DNA of 64,000 nucleotides from Hysterangium stoloniferum (Eukaryota; Basidiomycota; Agaricomycetes; Hysterangiales; Hysterangiaceae): positions 124,001 through 188,000 of the forward strand of contig WHVD01000005.1 in NCBI GenBank assembly GCA_015178975.1. Reading direction: 5' to 3'. The notes below the pieces were generated by a model that was not told the DNA's origin, did no database searches, and worked only from the letters and a program-made list of their open reading frames with translations. The first letter of the stretch is position 1. Each line of letters opens with the position of its first letter. Positions 43,791-55,680 of the stretch are shown here, piece by piece. The translations under genes were made by a program, and so were the position numbers.

Positions 43791-44831
43791 CTTGTCCCTT
43801 TTCCCACTTCCTTCAACCTGTCACAACTTCTGTTAGGATCCCTCTGATTTTGGACCCCCACAAGCTGTTTTAGCCTCATAACCCTCTGGCATCCCACTAT
43901 CAGTACCCCTGCTCACAATTGCACCACCTGTGGCACCCCTGACACTTGTTTCTTTGTATCTTAGTACCTTAGCTTTCCATCCCATCACCATTCCATTCAC
44001 TCCCCCATCACCATTCCACAAATATGTACATCCCATTTGCCACCTCACACTATATTGTATTTAGTCCTGTTTGGAATCCCCATTCCTTTTCCCTACTTCC
44101 TTTTGTTAGAATATGATAACGTGATTAATCGTAATCTCATATCTCGTCTTGTGACTGTATAGGTTCCAACCGGTTCACACATGTGATTGATATATTTAGT
44201 TAGAGTTCACTATATCCGTAGAATGCCATCATGCACAGACCAGTGCACAGACCATGTATACTAGTATATAGTTAGTTCAGATGAGGAGTAGATCCCTCAT
44301 CTGAAAGCCTACCAATATCACCAGCTTAGCATCTACCTGCTCTACTCTTAGTGGCTACGCTCCAACAGTAGAGAGTCATCATACTGTGGAGCTTAGGCTA
44401 GCAGATCTTAACACCTTTTGACCCATAATCACTTCCACTTCTCTGATCAGCCTTCCATCATTCATCTCACTGTAGTATAAAGCTCTGTCATGTATGCTAT
44501 GGTTCCTTCAGTTCAAATATTGACTTACATACATTACCCCCTTCTAGTTGTCAGTCCTGTTACTCCTATTCTAATACCATTGAAGGCATCTTTGGCAAGC
44601 CACAACTCCTTACTTTATGACTCTTAGTAATTCACCCTCCAAGTCAATTGAGTTCCTATCAAACCATCTACTCTGGTTGAAATACTGGAGCACCCTAATA
44701 GTTCATATGAGGGTGCAACACATACATTGAAGCCAAGCCCCACTACATTTACATATGGACTTCCCAACTTATGATCTCTATGATTGGCCCCCTGATTGAC
44801 TACATTACCATCATTGGTCCCTCCAACTTGG
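43791..44831 (+). mobile_element. Repeat M, end of one copy and a second copy
   Basis: 43791-43831 ends the copy split by gypsy D. A new one starts TGTTAGGATCCC at 43832 and runs through CACTGTAGTATAAAGCTCTG and GAGCACCCTAATAGTTCATA to about 44830. A family K LTR is nested at 44104-44413. Confidence 0.55.
44104..44413. mobile_element. Solo LTR, family K (310 bp)
   Basis: Begins TGTTAGAATATG, ends GATCTTAACA, perfect TSD CCTTT (44099-44103 and 44414-44418). It is the reverse complement of the 17567-17893 copy and keeps an AACCGGTTCACACATGTGATT core. Confidence 0.9.
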
Positions 44832-45477
44832 TGTGAAGAGTCATGGAAGTTCTGACCAATCTATATATGAAGAATATTGACCGTTTAGATATGACATGAC
44901 TATATATTGACTATTGGAGTATGTACATACAATATAGAAAGTAAATAGCTTTAGTCAGCTTTAGTAGTGGTATGACAACTAAGACAACTAAGGGAAATGG
45001 AATCGACTTTGCAGTATGATTCCCTAGCAACTATATATTGACTATCAAAGTACAATATAGAAAGTAAATAGTTTTAGTCAGCTTTAGTAGTGGTAAGACA
45101 ACTAAGAAAAAATGGAATTGACCTTGCAGTACAATTCCCTAGGGTGAGTTAATGAAGTATGTAATGAGTTGAGGGGAGGGAGGATGATACAAATAATGTG
45201 AGATACAAGCAGAAGTCAATAGTAGCTCAAGATTCGACTATACAGTGTGAAGCTAGATAGTTGTTGTAAGTTCAAGTTAGAAGCCATTCAAGACAGCTGA
45301 GATGATACCCCAGTCATGACTTACAGGACACTAAAAGGGTAAGTCATGGTTATGGGGTAAAAGTGTCTGAGTTTCAACTATGTGCACTAATGAACATAAA
45401 ACTACAGCATGTGTACCCACAAGTACATATCTATGTATCCACAGGCATACATAGATCTTAGAACTAATGTACAGTGA
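44832..45477 (-). mobile_element. S1 LTR, reversed
   Basis: Begins TGTGAAGAGTCATGG and follows S1 in reverse, with an internal partial duplication (AACTATATATTGACTAT near 45029 and 44900; GTAAATAGYTTTAGTCAGC twice). The expected terminal CTCTCACA is missing: the T2 element starts at 45478 (GGAGGATGG). Confidence 0.75.
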
Positions 45478-46210
45478 GGAGGATGGTCACACTTTATTGA
45501 ATATACAAGATTTTACTGAATAATCCTCATATTTTCCAAGTGAGTCTATTCCTTCTGGCCATGACAACTTATTCTATGAGTTTATATTTAATTACCTGAA
45601 ATTTCATCTTCAAAATATGCATGCCTTTTTAAAATATGCAGAAATGACATAGTTACACAAAATTATTTGGATTAACCTGGATTATTTGGGTTAAACAAGA
45701 TTATTTGGGTTAAACAAGATTATTTGGGTTAAACAAGATTATTTGGGTTAAACAAGATTATTTGGGTTAAACAAGATTATTTGGGTTAAACAAGATTATT
45801 TGGGTTAAACAAGATTATTTGGGTTATGACTTAATCTTTGGGTTATGACTTAATCTTTGGGTTATGACTTAATCTTTGGGTTATGACTTAATCTTTGGGT
45901 TATGATGTATTCTCTTGTATACAAGCAAACTTTCAAATGTATTTCATATAATTTAAATTTAGTTGGTTTAGAGAGTTAACCAGAACTATCTGGGGTACCA
46001 ATCCCCATTGTGCAATTTATTACAAAGGAATAATCTACAGATGATTGTTTGACTAAATTTTGTCAGATATAGGATAAATATTAATATTTTTGCATTCTTT
46101 AGAGTGATACCTAATCAACTGAATTTGATTAAATATTAATTTTACAACAAACAATATAAATATATATGCTTTAGTGGATAAATAACTTTTAAAGTTTTGG
46201 GTTATCCTCC
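45478..46210 (+). mobile_element. TIR element T2 (733 bp) with internal minisatellite
   Basis: Begins GGAGGATGG, ends GTTATCCTCC (7-bp TIR GGAGGAT), with TGA on both sides (45475-45477 and 46211-46213), a 3-bp TSD. The outer parts are unique AT-rich sequence; the centre is two 19-bp arrays. Another copy lies inverted at 53889-55372 and a remnant at 14510-14920. No transposase is encoded. Confidence 0.8.
45681..45915. repeat. Two adjoining 19-bp minisatellites
   Basis: ATTATTTGGGTTAAACAAG repeats seven times plus a part (starts 45681 to 45814). GGGTTATGACTTAATCTTT follows four times plus a part (starts 45821 to 45897). Both have a 19-bp period and share GGGTTA, suggesting the second array arose from the first. 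The inverted T2 copy at 54.1 kb has only one or two units of each. Confidence 0.93.
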
Positions 46211-46212
46211 TG

Positions 46213-46416
46213 AGGGACAAAACCCTTCCAATGATTTTTAGTTGTGCAAAGACTCTTGAATAACTCAAGAACCACTGTAGCTACACACCTGAAATTTGGT
46301 GGGTTGGTTAGGTCTATACATATGTTATCTATATGCCCTTAAAATATAATGACATAAGCATTAGTATTCCCCATGCTATAAATAAAATAATAATAAAATC
46401 ACATTGGAAGGGTTTA
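46213..46416. mobile_element. Mariner-TIR-like fragment (MITE-like)
   Basis: GGGACAAAACCCTTCCAATG at 46215 and CACATTGGAAGGGTTT at 46401 are inverted. Between them the order TTGAATAACTCAAG, ACCTGAAATTTGG, ATATAATGACATAAGCATTA matches one 211-bp TIR of mariner 2. It is a single diverged TIR of a related element, directly abutting the LTR of gypsy B. Confidence 0.7.
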
Positions 46417-46419
46417 AAG

Positions 46420-46772
46420 TGTTATGACTGGAATACCCGCCAGACTCTGTATGTCAGACCTGTCCATGCTCGACCTTCATTACTTCTTGTATCAGTCACT
46501 GGAATACCTGCTGGAACCCACTCCTATCTATCTTGACCCCTGACTCATCTCTGCCCTGCCCAACCCCTTGACTTCCACGGATTTCCTGCAGTCAACTCCC
46601 CAACCTCTCAACCCACGAACCCCTCCCAGACTCCTGGGGATTCCCATCTGCCTGTCTGAAATTGGACAACACGGTCTCATGATGCACCCTATAAGCTGAA
46701 GCCACGTCCTACTGGCTTTCCCGCAGGTTTCTCTAGAAACCCTCTGATAAGCTCCATGCACGACGCTTAACA
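46420..46772 (+). repeat. Gypsy B 5' LTR, internally deleted (353 bp)
   Basis: Begins TGTTATGACTGG, ends GCTTAACA. Compared with the 820-bp gypsy C LTR, the central part with the TATA box and self-primer is missing (the jump is near CTATCTTGACCCCTGACTC). The primer-binding sequence ATTTTCTGACT just after it is retained. Confidence 0.85.
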
Positions 46773-46807
46773 GTATTTTCTGACTAAGACTTGCAGATTG
46801 TTCAATA

Positions 46808-48051
46808 TGCCACCAAGAAGAAAAACACACGTACATACATGAATCATTACCTGGACCGTCAACTCTTCATTCCCCACTTACTTTGTATACCAGCCAGACA
46901 CTCACAAACCAGCTGGATGCCATGGAAGAAGCCTGTATTGAAGAAGTCCTGGAAAACCTGGACAAATCCAAGCATGAGGACGAGTCTGTGGCCCCCAACA
47001 AGAGCAAAGGTGTCAAAATTTCCCCATCTAATGATCAACCACCACTTTCGGATCCCACCTCTGAGTTGTTAGCAATCACTTTAGAGGGATTGATGAATCA
47101 CATGCTCAGAGAAGGCAGTAAGAAGGATGTTAGAGTATGATACTACAGCTCTAACATAGTCTATTATGATCTCCATATTTTTCTGATATTTGTAGTATTT
47201 TTCCCAGCACTGTAGGTGCAGTATTGAGTGAGTTACCTTAGGTCGGTACCTCCTGTATAGGTGCTTAGATAAGCACCTAGTAGTATAGTCCACTGTGGGT
47301 GTGGGAAAGTCTCCTTAGTGTTTACTTTCCAATCACACTCACAGGGTGTTCTGCAAAGTGTTATTCAACTGTTTCAACAAAGGATCTGGAACCTCCGCTG
47401 TCAAAAGTCAATGCTCTGGAACCCTTCACGGGTTCCAACCCAAACAAACTTTCCACTTTCCTCATGCAATGTTGCTTCAATCTCTGTGATTGATCCACTG
47501 CATTCTCCATGGACTCCCAAAAAGTCAACTATGCACTTTCATACCTCTTGGGATCTGTGTTGAAATGTTTCAAACAGGCTTTTAGGGGACTTTCCGAGGA
47601 AGAGCCACTTTGGCTCAAAGATTGGGATGCTTTTGTTATGGAGCTAGAAACCAACTTTGGCCCATATGACCCAACTGAAGAAGCCGAGAACAGTCTCACT
47701 AACCTTCATATGAAGGACACCCAGCACATTACAGACTATATCATCCAGTTCATTAATCTTGCAGCTTGTTGTCAGTGGGGCAATCCCACTCTCTGCCACT
47801 CTGCCATCCCGCCTTAAAGACAAAGTCTCAAAAGGAGAAGATGGCAAGCCAAAAACACTGTCCCATATGTGCCTCAAGGCTCAAAATGTGGACACATGCT
47901 ATTGGGACATCACACGGAAGTTGCCTGCCAGACCTCTGCAGACAAAGTCAACAAGTCCATGGCCAATAAAACCAACAACAACACTTCGTCCACCAGCAAC
48001 CAAAACTCCACACAATCTGACAAGAAGAATGACAAAAAGTCTTCTAACAGC

Positions 48052-48083
<32 letters not shown>

Positions 48084-48336
48084 AGGTCAACAGTCCAGCA
48101 AGCAAGCTGGAAAACCCAACCTCACAGGCAAGCTCAGACCTGATGGCAAACTGACCCCACAAGAAAGACAACATTGTATGGACAATAACCTTTGTCTCTT
48201 GTGTGGAAAATCCCGTCATTGAGTTCTGGAATATCCGTTGGCAAAAGAAAACTCTGCAAAAGGTCAAACAGCCAAGACTTCCTCCATGGAATCCCTGTCA
48301 AAGGACAAACCGGCTTCCAACTCGAAAAAAGAGTAA
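46808..48336 (+). pseudogene. Gypsy B gag
   Basis: Starts at ATGCCACCAAG like gypsy C but breaks soon. The capsid part is readable in pieces (QKVNYALSYLLGSVLKCFKQ; DAFVMELETNFGPYDPTEEA). The zinc knuckle reads CLLCGKSRH*VLEY: the Arg codon CGA is now TGA and the last Cys codon TGT is TAT. An AAC microsatellite (about 48051-48081) encodes poly-Asn, expanded compared with C. The end TCGAAAAAAGAGTAA is the same as in C. Confidence 0.88.
47129..47380. other. 252-bp insertion in gypsy B gag
   Basis: Present in B but not C, flanked by a likely duplication AAGGAT or AGGAT. It contains GTTAGAG...CTCTAAC at its left end and a perfect 10-bp hairpin TAGGTGCTTA/TAAGCACCTA near 47258-47279. No open frame. 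Unrecognised short element. Confidence 0.55.
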
Positions 48337-48359
48337 GCAACCCTGCAGACTCCATGTGG

Positions 48360-51300
48360 GTTGGGGGTTGCATTGCCTCTCTGTGGATTCATGAGTTTAC
48401 CCATCTCAACACATCTGCTCTTTTGAACTCTGACTCATTTTTTATTAAACTTATGTCTCATATGATTCCAAAATTCATTTTTTCAGCACTCATAGATTCT
48501 GGCTTGACTCATTGTTTTTTAGATACAAAATTCACGCAAAATAATCTGTTGTCAACTTATCTGATAAACCTAGTTGGACTCCAACTTTTCGATGGCACAA
48601 GCAATTTGGTTATCACCCAAGCTTGTGATTTATCCATCTGTTTCCCATGTGGAACACAAGTTGCTCAGTTGGCCTAGGACATAACTGGCTTACCTGCTAC
48701 AATCTGTTGCTTGACTGGGTAGCAAACAGCATAACTTTCTGGACACCCATGGCTTCTGAGAAAACTGTACCTGACACAGCCTCCATGGCACTGTAATGTA
48801 TTCAGGGGTTTCTCTTAGATAGCTCAATATATGCTATAGTGTCACAGAGCTTCAACAATACAACAAGCAAAGGTCCAGTAATTTAAATACTGATAGATTA
48901 ATGAGCTGTGCTATTAAGCTTGAAAAACTCAAATCAATGCTTATTTTGATTATTGAAAGGTTCAATAGAACAATATATGACTCTTTTAGCAAATAAAAGA
49001 ACTATTCCTTGAGAATAGCACTAGAAGCTGAGTATATGCACAGTAACTTAGCAGAGACTTGATAAAGCTTCATTTTCTTGTATGCTGATTTGTAACTATT
49101 AATAGATATTTAACAAGGTGTTAAATAATTTATTAATAGATAAAATAAATTGTTTAGGATTTTCTTGTGTGCTTGTACTTGATTAATACACTAGCTTAAG
49201 GGATGGGCCTTGAATAATCTAGTATTGGCAAGGAATTTCAGTAATGATACTTAAATACTTATTAGGTTTATTATGTAATTAATAAGCCTAAAGGGTAGCT
49301 GTGAGGCTGGGGGAACTTAGATGATTAGCTAAGTTCAAGAGTTGCTGACAAAGAATTCAAGATGCTGCAAGTGTAGGTGCTTGCAGTTAGTGTATCAGAC
49401 TTAGGCTATTATTGTCCTTAGGATGATTAGATAAGCTTCTGAGCTGTGCAGTGTTGAAAATCAAGACCCTAATAGTATATAATGGACTAAAGTACAGTCA
49501 AATACTATCTACTGCTTATATATCTTTGGTAGAACAATGAAACAGTGAGAACAATTAGCAGTGGAACAAAGGAAAGGGTAAGTGACACAACTCCTTTGTT
49601 GTCCCAAAAATAGATCTGATCTTCGGAATATGTTGTTCATGATGTACACATTCCAACATGCAGTAAATATGTGTGTGATAGATTGATTTTATTGGAAACT
49701 TGGCCCTCCTTATATACATTTTGATAACTAAATATTTAACCATTTATTTATTTTATGAGGTCATTATTTAGGTCATAATGGTTTAGGTCATAATGACCTC
49801 ATATTCTACTTATTTTTTACCCTTTATTTAACATGTGATTCCCCTCTCTGAGACAAGGGTTCCAACCTTTGGCTTGAACATGAAGGTTCAAAGCCGTGGT
49901 CCCGGGATGGAAGCAATTGATGAGTCAGTGGAATCAAATAATGACTCGAGTAGTCACACCCATGACTTGTGTGATATCCCAACACCGGAGGCTTATCTAA
50001 TAGGTCGCATGACTCCAAAAATGCACAAAGAAGGCTGCAGCAAGGTGCCGAAAAGCAATAACTAAGTAAATAAAATATAAATAATTAGTTAAAAATTATA
50101 ATAAAATAAATAAGATATAATAGCATTATATGAGCTCATATATGCTATTATTATGTGAAGTTAAAAGGAATAAGGCCTTATATTTCACAATAAAAATATA
50201 ATAAAAATACAATAAATTCGAGAAAATATTAAATAATTCACAGAAAATTAAGAGAATATTATGAGATGAGGCTGAAACCTCACAGGCACCCATGACCTTC
50301 CTGGCACCTGCAGTCTCTAGGGCTCCTGTGATCCCTATGGCATCCATGGCTTCCCCAGAACCCACAGCACCTCTGTCTATTTCTCTCATTAATGCTGCAG
50401 CATTTATTAAGGCTACAAAAATGGATGGGTCCCAGGCATTCACTATCAATTTGAAAATTGATAAAGCAACTGGTTATTTCTCAACTCCAGTATCCACATC
50501 TGAGCAAACCACTGATCTAGAAGGTGTCCCAGAAAAATATCATGACTTTGCAGATGTTTTTAAGTGAAAAGCTGACCGGCTTCCACCCCACAGAGAGTAT
50601 GACTTAAACATCGACCTCAAAGAAGGTGCCAAGCCACCCCTTGGACATATTTACCCACTTTCCTCCACAGAACTTTCCACAATCCAGGATTTCCTGGACG
50701 AACATTTGTCCATTGGTTTTATCAGACCCTCAAAATCTCCTTTTGGAGCACCTATTCTGTTTGTCAAGAAAAAGGATGGATCTCTTAGACTTTGTGTTGA
50801 TTTCAAAGGACTCAATGCTGTCACACAAAAGGATAAGTATCCACTCCCACTTATATCTGACCTGCTCAATGGTCCACAGAATGCCCAAATTTATACCAAA
50901 ATAGACCTTAAACACACCTACCATTTGGTCTGGATCTCCACAGGTGATGAGTGGAAAACCACTTTCAGAACCTGTTATGGGGCCTTTGAGTGGTTGGTGA
51001 TGCCCTTTGGGCTCACCAATGCTCTGTCTGTTTTTCAAGATTTTATTAATGATATTTTCTCTGACATGTCAATGTATATGTCATTGTTTACTTGGACAAC
51101 ATTCTTATCTACTCCAAGGACCCCATGGAACATGACAAACAAGTCTGTGAAGTTCTCTGGAGGCTCAGACAACATGGTTTATTCGCGAATGGTAAAAAAT
51201 GTACTTTTGACACAGACTCTGTGGAGTATCTAGGTTTCATTATGGGACCCGACGGACTCCACATGGATGAAACTAAAGTACAAGTCATCAAAGATTGGCC

Positions 51301-53470
51301 AGAACCTAGAAAAGTCAAAGACATACAATCTTTCCTCGGGGTTTGCCAATTTTTACCAACAATTTATCTGTGGATATTCCAACATCACGGTTCCCCTTAC
51401 CATCTTACATGCAAGGATACTCTGTGGAATTTTAATGATAAGTGTCAAAAAGCTTTCAATCTTTTAAAAAATTCTTTTTCATCAGCTCCTATTCTGTTGC
51501 ATTGGAAACTGGACTTCCTGCTCACTGTTGAGATGGATGCCTTGTACTATGCACTTGGAGCCATTCTGTCTATCCATGACTCCAACGGAGAAGTCCACCC
51601 CGTGGCTTTTCTGTCCCAGACTTTCACTGGAGCAGAGGCTCAATTATGACATTCATGATGAGGAACTCCTGGCAATTTTTTCAGCTTTCAAAATGTAGTG
51701 ACACTATTTGGAAGGCTCAGGAATTCCAATTGACATCATAACAGATCACAAAAACCTGGAATACCTTTCTACCATGAAACTCTTTGATTATCCATTTTCG
51801 ACCCAGTCACCTCAGTGGCAAACCTGACACTTTAACTAGACAATCGGACGTCTATCCTAAAGAGGGGAGCAATGACTATGCCACAGTAAACCCACACAAC
51901 TTGAAACCCATTTTCATGAACCAGCAACTTACCACATCAGTCCACACAACGTTCCTTGTTCATCCCATCATCTGTGGAATTATCATTATGGATATTGAGA
52001 AGTTACATCAAGATATTCTATCAGCAATTCCACTAGACCCAATAACTAAAGCACACCTTGACAACCCTGTGGATCCTGGTCAACCCCAGTGGTCTCTCCA
52101 CCAGCATGGTTTCATTAGACTTGATGATCATATCTATGTACTGGACTCTGGCAGCCTCCACCTCAGGATTCTCCAGTACAAACATGATCATCCACTCTTG
52201 GGACATTTTGGGTTCAACAAAAGTCTATCAATAATAAGGAGAGAATATACTTGGCCTGGACTCCAAGGATTTGTTAAGCACTATTGTAAATCTTGCATTA
52301 CTTGTCCACACTCTAAATCACAGTGTCGCAAGCCATATGGCCTTTTGAAACAACTCCTGGTACCAGAATACCCGTGGAATTCCATCACTATGGATTTCAT
52401 TGAACACCAACTGGAATCTGAAGGCTTTTCCACCATTCTAGTCGATTCCCAAAACAAGGTATATTCATTCCTACACATGATACCATTATGTCCATGCAGT
52501 TAGTGGAACTTTTTATTATCCATGTATTTTCCAAGCACAAAGTTCCATCCCACATAACTTCCAATCATGGATCAGAGTTTGTGTCTCACTTCTTTAGATC
52601 CCTCAGGCAATTCTTGGACATGAAGTTACACTTCACATCCAGACATCACCTGGAAGGTGACAGACAAACCAAACACATCAACCAGACATTGGAACAATAC
52701 CTCCGTGTATATTGCAACTATCAACAGGACAATTGAATATCCCTGTTACCACTTGCAGAATTTGCTTACAACAATGCACCTTTGGCCACTGCTGGTGTTT
52801 CCCTGTTCTTTGCAAATAAATGGTACAATCCAAATATTACAGTACACCCAGAACGAAATCTCGCCTTGGCCTGTGCTCAAGAGTTCATCATGGACCTCCA
52901 CAAGCTCCACAAGGAACTCCAGACTGCAATAATGTCTGCCCAAGAGCAATATCAGCATTCAGCAGACAAAAACTGGATTCTGCCACCCAACTTCAAAATT
53001 GGTGATGTCTTTTTGTCAAAGCTCAATTCTTCCAGACTACCCATCCATCAAAGAACCTTGCTGAAAAATATTTAGGTCCATTTGAGTTAATAGCACAAGT
53101 AGGTTCAGTTTCATGGACCCTACAGCTTCTGGATAGTATGTGTGTGGTATACCCAGTATTTCATGTTTCTATGCTATGCTAGAGCTGTGTACTGCTAACA
53201 CTATCCTGGATTGCATGCAATCTCCACCTCCTCCAGTCATTATTGACAGAGAACCTGAGTTTGAAATTTCACAAATTTTAGATTCAAAAATTGATAAGCA
53301 TTGATGCAGTTGTAAACTGCTTTACTTGGTCAATTGGATGGGTTACGAGGGCACCAATGAAGAGACTTCATGGATTTTGGCCACAGAACTCAGTAATGCC
53401 ATGGAGATTGTTACTGACTTTCACACAGCTTACCTGCTCAAGCCTGGACCATTATCATCTCTCTGACTGC
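48360..53470 (+). pseudogene. Gypsy B pol
   Basis: Protease (ALIDSGLTHCFLD, 48490-48530) to RT, RNase H, integrase and chromodomain can be followed with C as guide. RT has YLDN (51089-51100) where C has YLDD. Integrase has TSN in place of TSD (Asn codon 52563-52565) and GDRQTKHINQ where the Glu is Lys. Stops shared with C are TGA 50565-50567 before KADRLPPHR and TGA 53302-53304 before the chromodomain. The part from 50290 resumes after a 1.5-kb LTR. Several frameshifts (near 51070, 51340, 51650, 52445, 53000) make it inert. Confidence 0.9.
48792..50284. mobile_element. Solo LTR, family F (1493 bp)
   Basis: Begins TGTAATGTATTC, ends GAAACCTCACA, perfect TSD GGCAC (48787-48791 and 50285-50289), inserted in the Pro/Ala-rich linker of gypsy B pol. 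It is AT-rich with an open frame of only 76 codons. Its right end also occurs reversed at 57306-57455. A long solo LTR is the simplest reading; a non-coding LTR element cannot be excluded. Confidence 0.85.
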
Positions 53471-53603
53471 ACTCAGTGGACCCCATGTTACAATTGGATT
53501 CATTGTCATTTTTCCCTGTCACCCTATATATCTCTTTGCTTTTCCAGGTTTATGACTTGTTTTGAAGTCCTAGCAGATTTTCCTGCAGACTTTTTATGCT
53601 TTT

Positions 53604-53888
53604 TGTTAAGAATCGTGCATGGAGCTTATCGGAGGGTCTCCAGAAAAATCCACAGGAAAGCCAGTAGGACTTGGCTTCAGCTTATAGGCTGCACCCTTGT
53701 GAGATCATCTTGTCCAATTTCAGATGGGCAGACAGGAATCCCGGGGAGTCCGGGAGGGGTTCATGGGTTGAGAGGTCAGGGAGTCGACTGCAGGAAGTCC
53801 ACAGAAGTCGAGGGGTTGGGCAGAGATGAGTCAGGGATTGAGATGGATAGGTCGGAGGTCGAGATAGATAGGTCGGAGGTCGAGATAG
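53604..53888 (-). mobile_element. Family G LTR fragment, reversed
   Basis: Begins TGTTAAGAATCGTGCATGG (reverse of the G 3' end) and proceeds for 285 bp to GGTCGAGATAG, where T2 sequence takes over. It directly follows the end of gypsy B, in opposite orientation, so it is not B's own 3' LTR. Confidence 0.75.
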
Positions 53889-55372
53889 AAATATTAATAT
53901 TTATCCTATATCTGACAAAATTTAGTCAAACAATCATCTGTACATTATTCTTTTGGAATGAATTGCACAATGGGGACTGGTACCCTAGATAGTTCTGGTT
54001 AACTCTCTAAACCAACTAAATTTAAATTATATGAAATATATTTGAAAGTTTGCTTGTATACAAGAGAATACATCATAACCCAAAGATTAAGTCATAACCC
54101 AAATAATCTTGTTTAACCCAAATAATTTTGTGTAACAATGTGTCAGGAACTGGAAAACCCGCCGGCCTCCGGGCCCCCAGACCCCATCCTACATGCTCCC
54201 GACCCTCTATATTGTATAGTAACAACCGGAGTTCCCACGGGAGCCTGCATGTCAACTTGTTTATGCCTGACTCTCTGTACACACCCCACCTGTCTGCACC
54301 TAACCCTCTGTGTCTCATACACCAGTCCTCGGACTCCACCGGACTCCGGACTCCACTCTATGTACACCCGACACTCTGTGTCTTATGTACCAGTCACCGG
54401 ACTCTGACTGGACTCCTGGAACCCCTCTAACAGAGCATAGAACCCCACTCCTGTTATGATCTGTCTCTGCGTCTCACACACCAGTCATCGGAAAACCCAC
54501 CGGACTCCACCGGACCTCCTGCACATCAAGCCTGTCTATACCCAACACTACCTTGTGCACCAAGTCACCGGACTCCGACCGGACTTCCGGAACCCCTCTA
54601 ACTGAGCCCCGTTCCAGTTATGGTTAAATGACATGTCATGATTCATTCTCCGCTCCCATTCCGTTCCATCCCTAATTCCCAGTTTAGTATTTACTTGTTT
54701 CGTTTTATGTTTAATAGTTCTGCCTCTCATTAATACCGGATTTGGTATTATTACATTTCACAGTCTATATAAGTCTGCTATATTCATGTACTTAGAATCC
54801 AGTTTCAATCTCGAACTAGTTTTCCCCCAAACAAGTTTGATCCTTGAACAGTCTCTAGTCCTCTTGTCTGTCTGCACACTCAATTCCCGGAACTTCCACA
54901 GGAACTCCAGAATCTATATCTTCCTGTATGCATTCTGTCAGCTCGAAATATGGACACCCAAATGAGTGTACGAGTGCGCAGCCTATAAGCTGAAGCCAAG
55001 TCCATCTCAGTTGTTCACCATACTTTCTGGTAATTATTCTGATATCACCATTCCTTGTACTAATAATTCCCAGAACTTTCCTGGGACCTATTGCCCAGGA
55101 ACTCCATGGGACGATTCCCAGAAGCAAGTGTGTGTTCGGAATAGTTACTGGAAACCTCCGTGGGACTATCTGTGGAGCTTTGTTCGGGAACTTAACACTA
55201 TGTCATTTATGCATATTTTAAAAGGGCATGCATATTTTAAAGATGAAATTTCAGGTAATTAAATATAAACTCATAGAATAAGTTGTCATAGCCAGAAGGA
55301 ATAGTCTCACTTGGACAATATGAGGATTATTCAGTAAAATTTTGTATATTCAATAAAGTGTGACCATCCTCC
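53889..55372 (-). mobile_element. T2 element, inverted, split by an LTR
   Basis: 53889-54135 and 55203-55372 together are the reverse complement of 45478-46210, ending CCATCCTCC. The left part is truncated and the minisatellite contracted. The gap is exactly the LTR at 54141-55197 plus one TSD. Confidence 0.82.
54141..55197 (+). mobile_element. Solo LTR, family L (1057 bp)
   Basis: Begins TGTCAGGAACTGG, ends GGAACTTAACA. Flanks CAATG (54136-54140) and CTATG (55198-55202) are a TSD with one change; the intact target reads GTAACTATGTCATT in the other T2 copy. Promoter-like ACAGTCTATATAAGTCTGC lies near 54760. It is related to G in layout but not alignable throughout. Confidence 0.85.
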
Positions 55373-55626
55373 AATGGGAATGGGGCTCAGTTAGAGAGCT
55401 GTCAGGTTTTCTGAGCAGATTCTGGTGACAGGGTCAGGGATAGACAGGAGCGGAGTCCAGCAGGTATTCCAGTGACTGATAGATGAAGTAACAAAGGTTG
55501 AGCATGGACAGGTCTGACATATGGAGTCTGGTGGTATTCCGGTAAACTGATAATTGGTGCGTGTAGGGTAAGGGTGCATATATGTAAGTTAGTGTCCAGA
55601 GTCTGGTGGGATTTCTGGTTGTAACA
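55373..55626 (-). mobile_element. Family G LTR fragment, reversed
   Basis: From GGGAATGGGGCTCAGTTAGA to TTTCTGGTTGTAACA it matches the right 250 bp of the reversed G LTR at 12554-13427. The rest is absent, so it is a truncated copy. Confidence 0.75.
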
Positions 55627-55680
55627 CTTTTTCACATTTTAATTTTATTTTCAAAAAAAATTATTAAACTTTATTATTTT

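Larger units (their letters stand above)
46420..53600 (+). mobile_element. Decayed Ty3/gypsy B (same family as gypsy C)
   Basis: Order: short 5' LTR, gag, protease, RT, RNase H, integrase, chromodomain, ending near 53600. Two insertions split it (47129-47380 and 48792-50284). It aligns with gypsy C over the whole coding region, and most CpGs of C are TpG or CpA here. No 3' LTR follows; a reversed LTR fragment starts at 53604. Confidence 0.92.

Noticed and set aside
53604..53888. 3' LTR of gypsy B
   Set aside because: The sequence is in the opposite orientation, so it is a separate LTR fragment and B has lost its 3' LTR.
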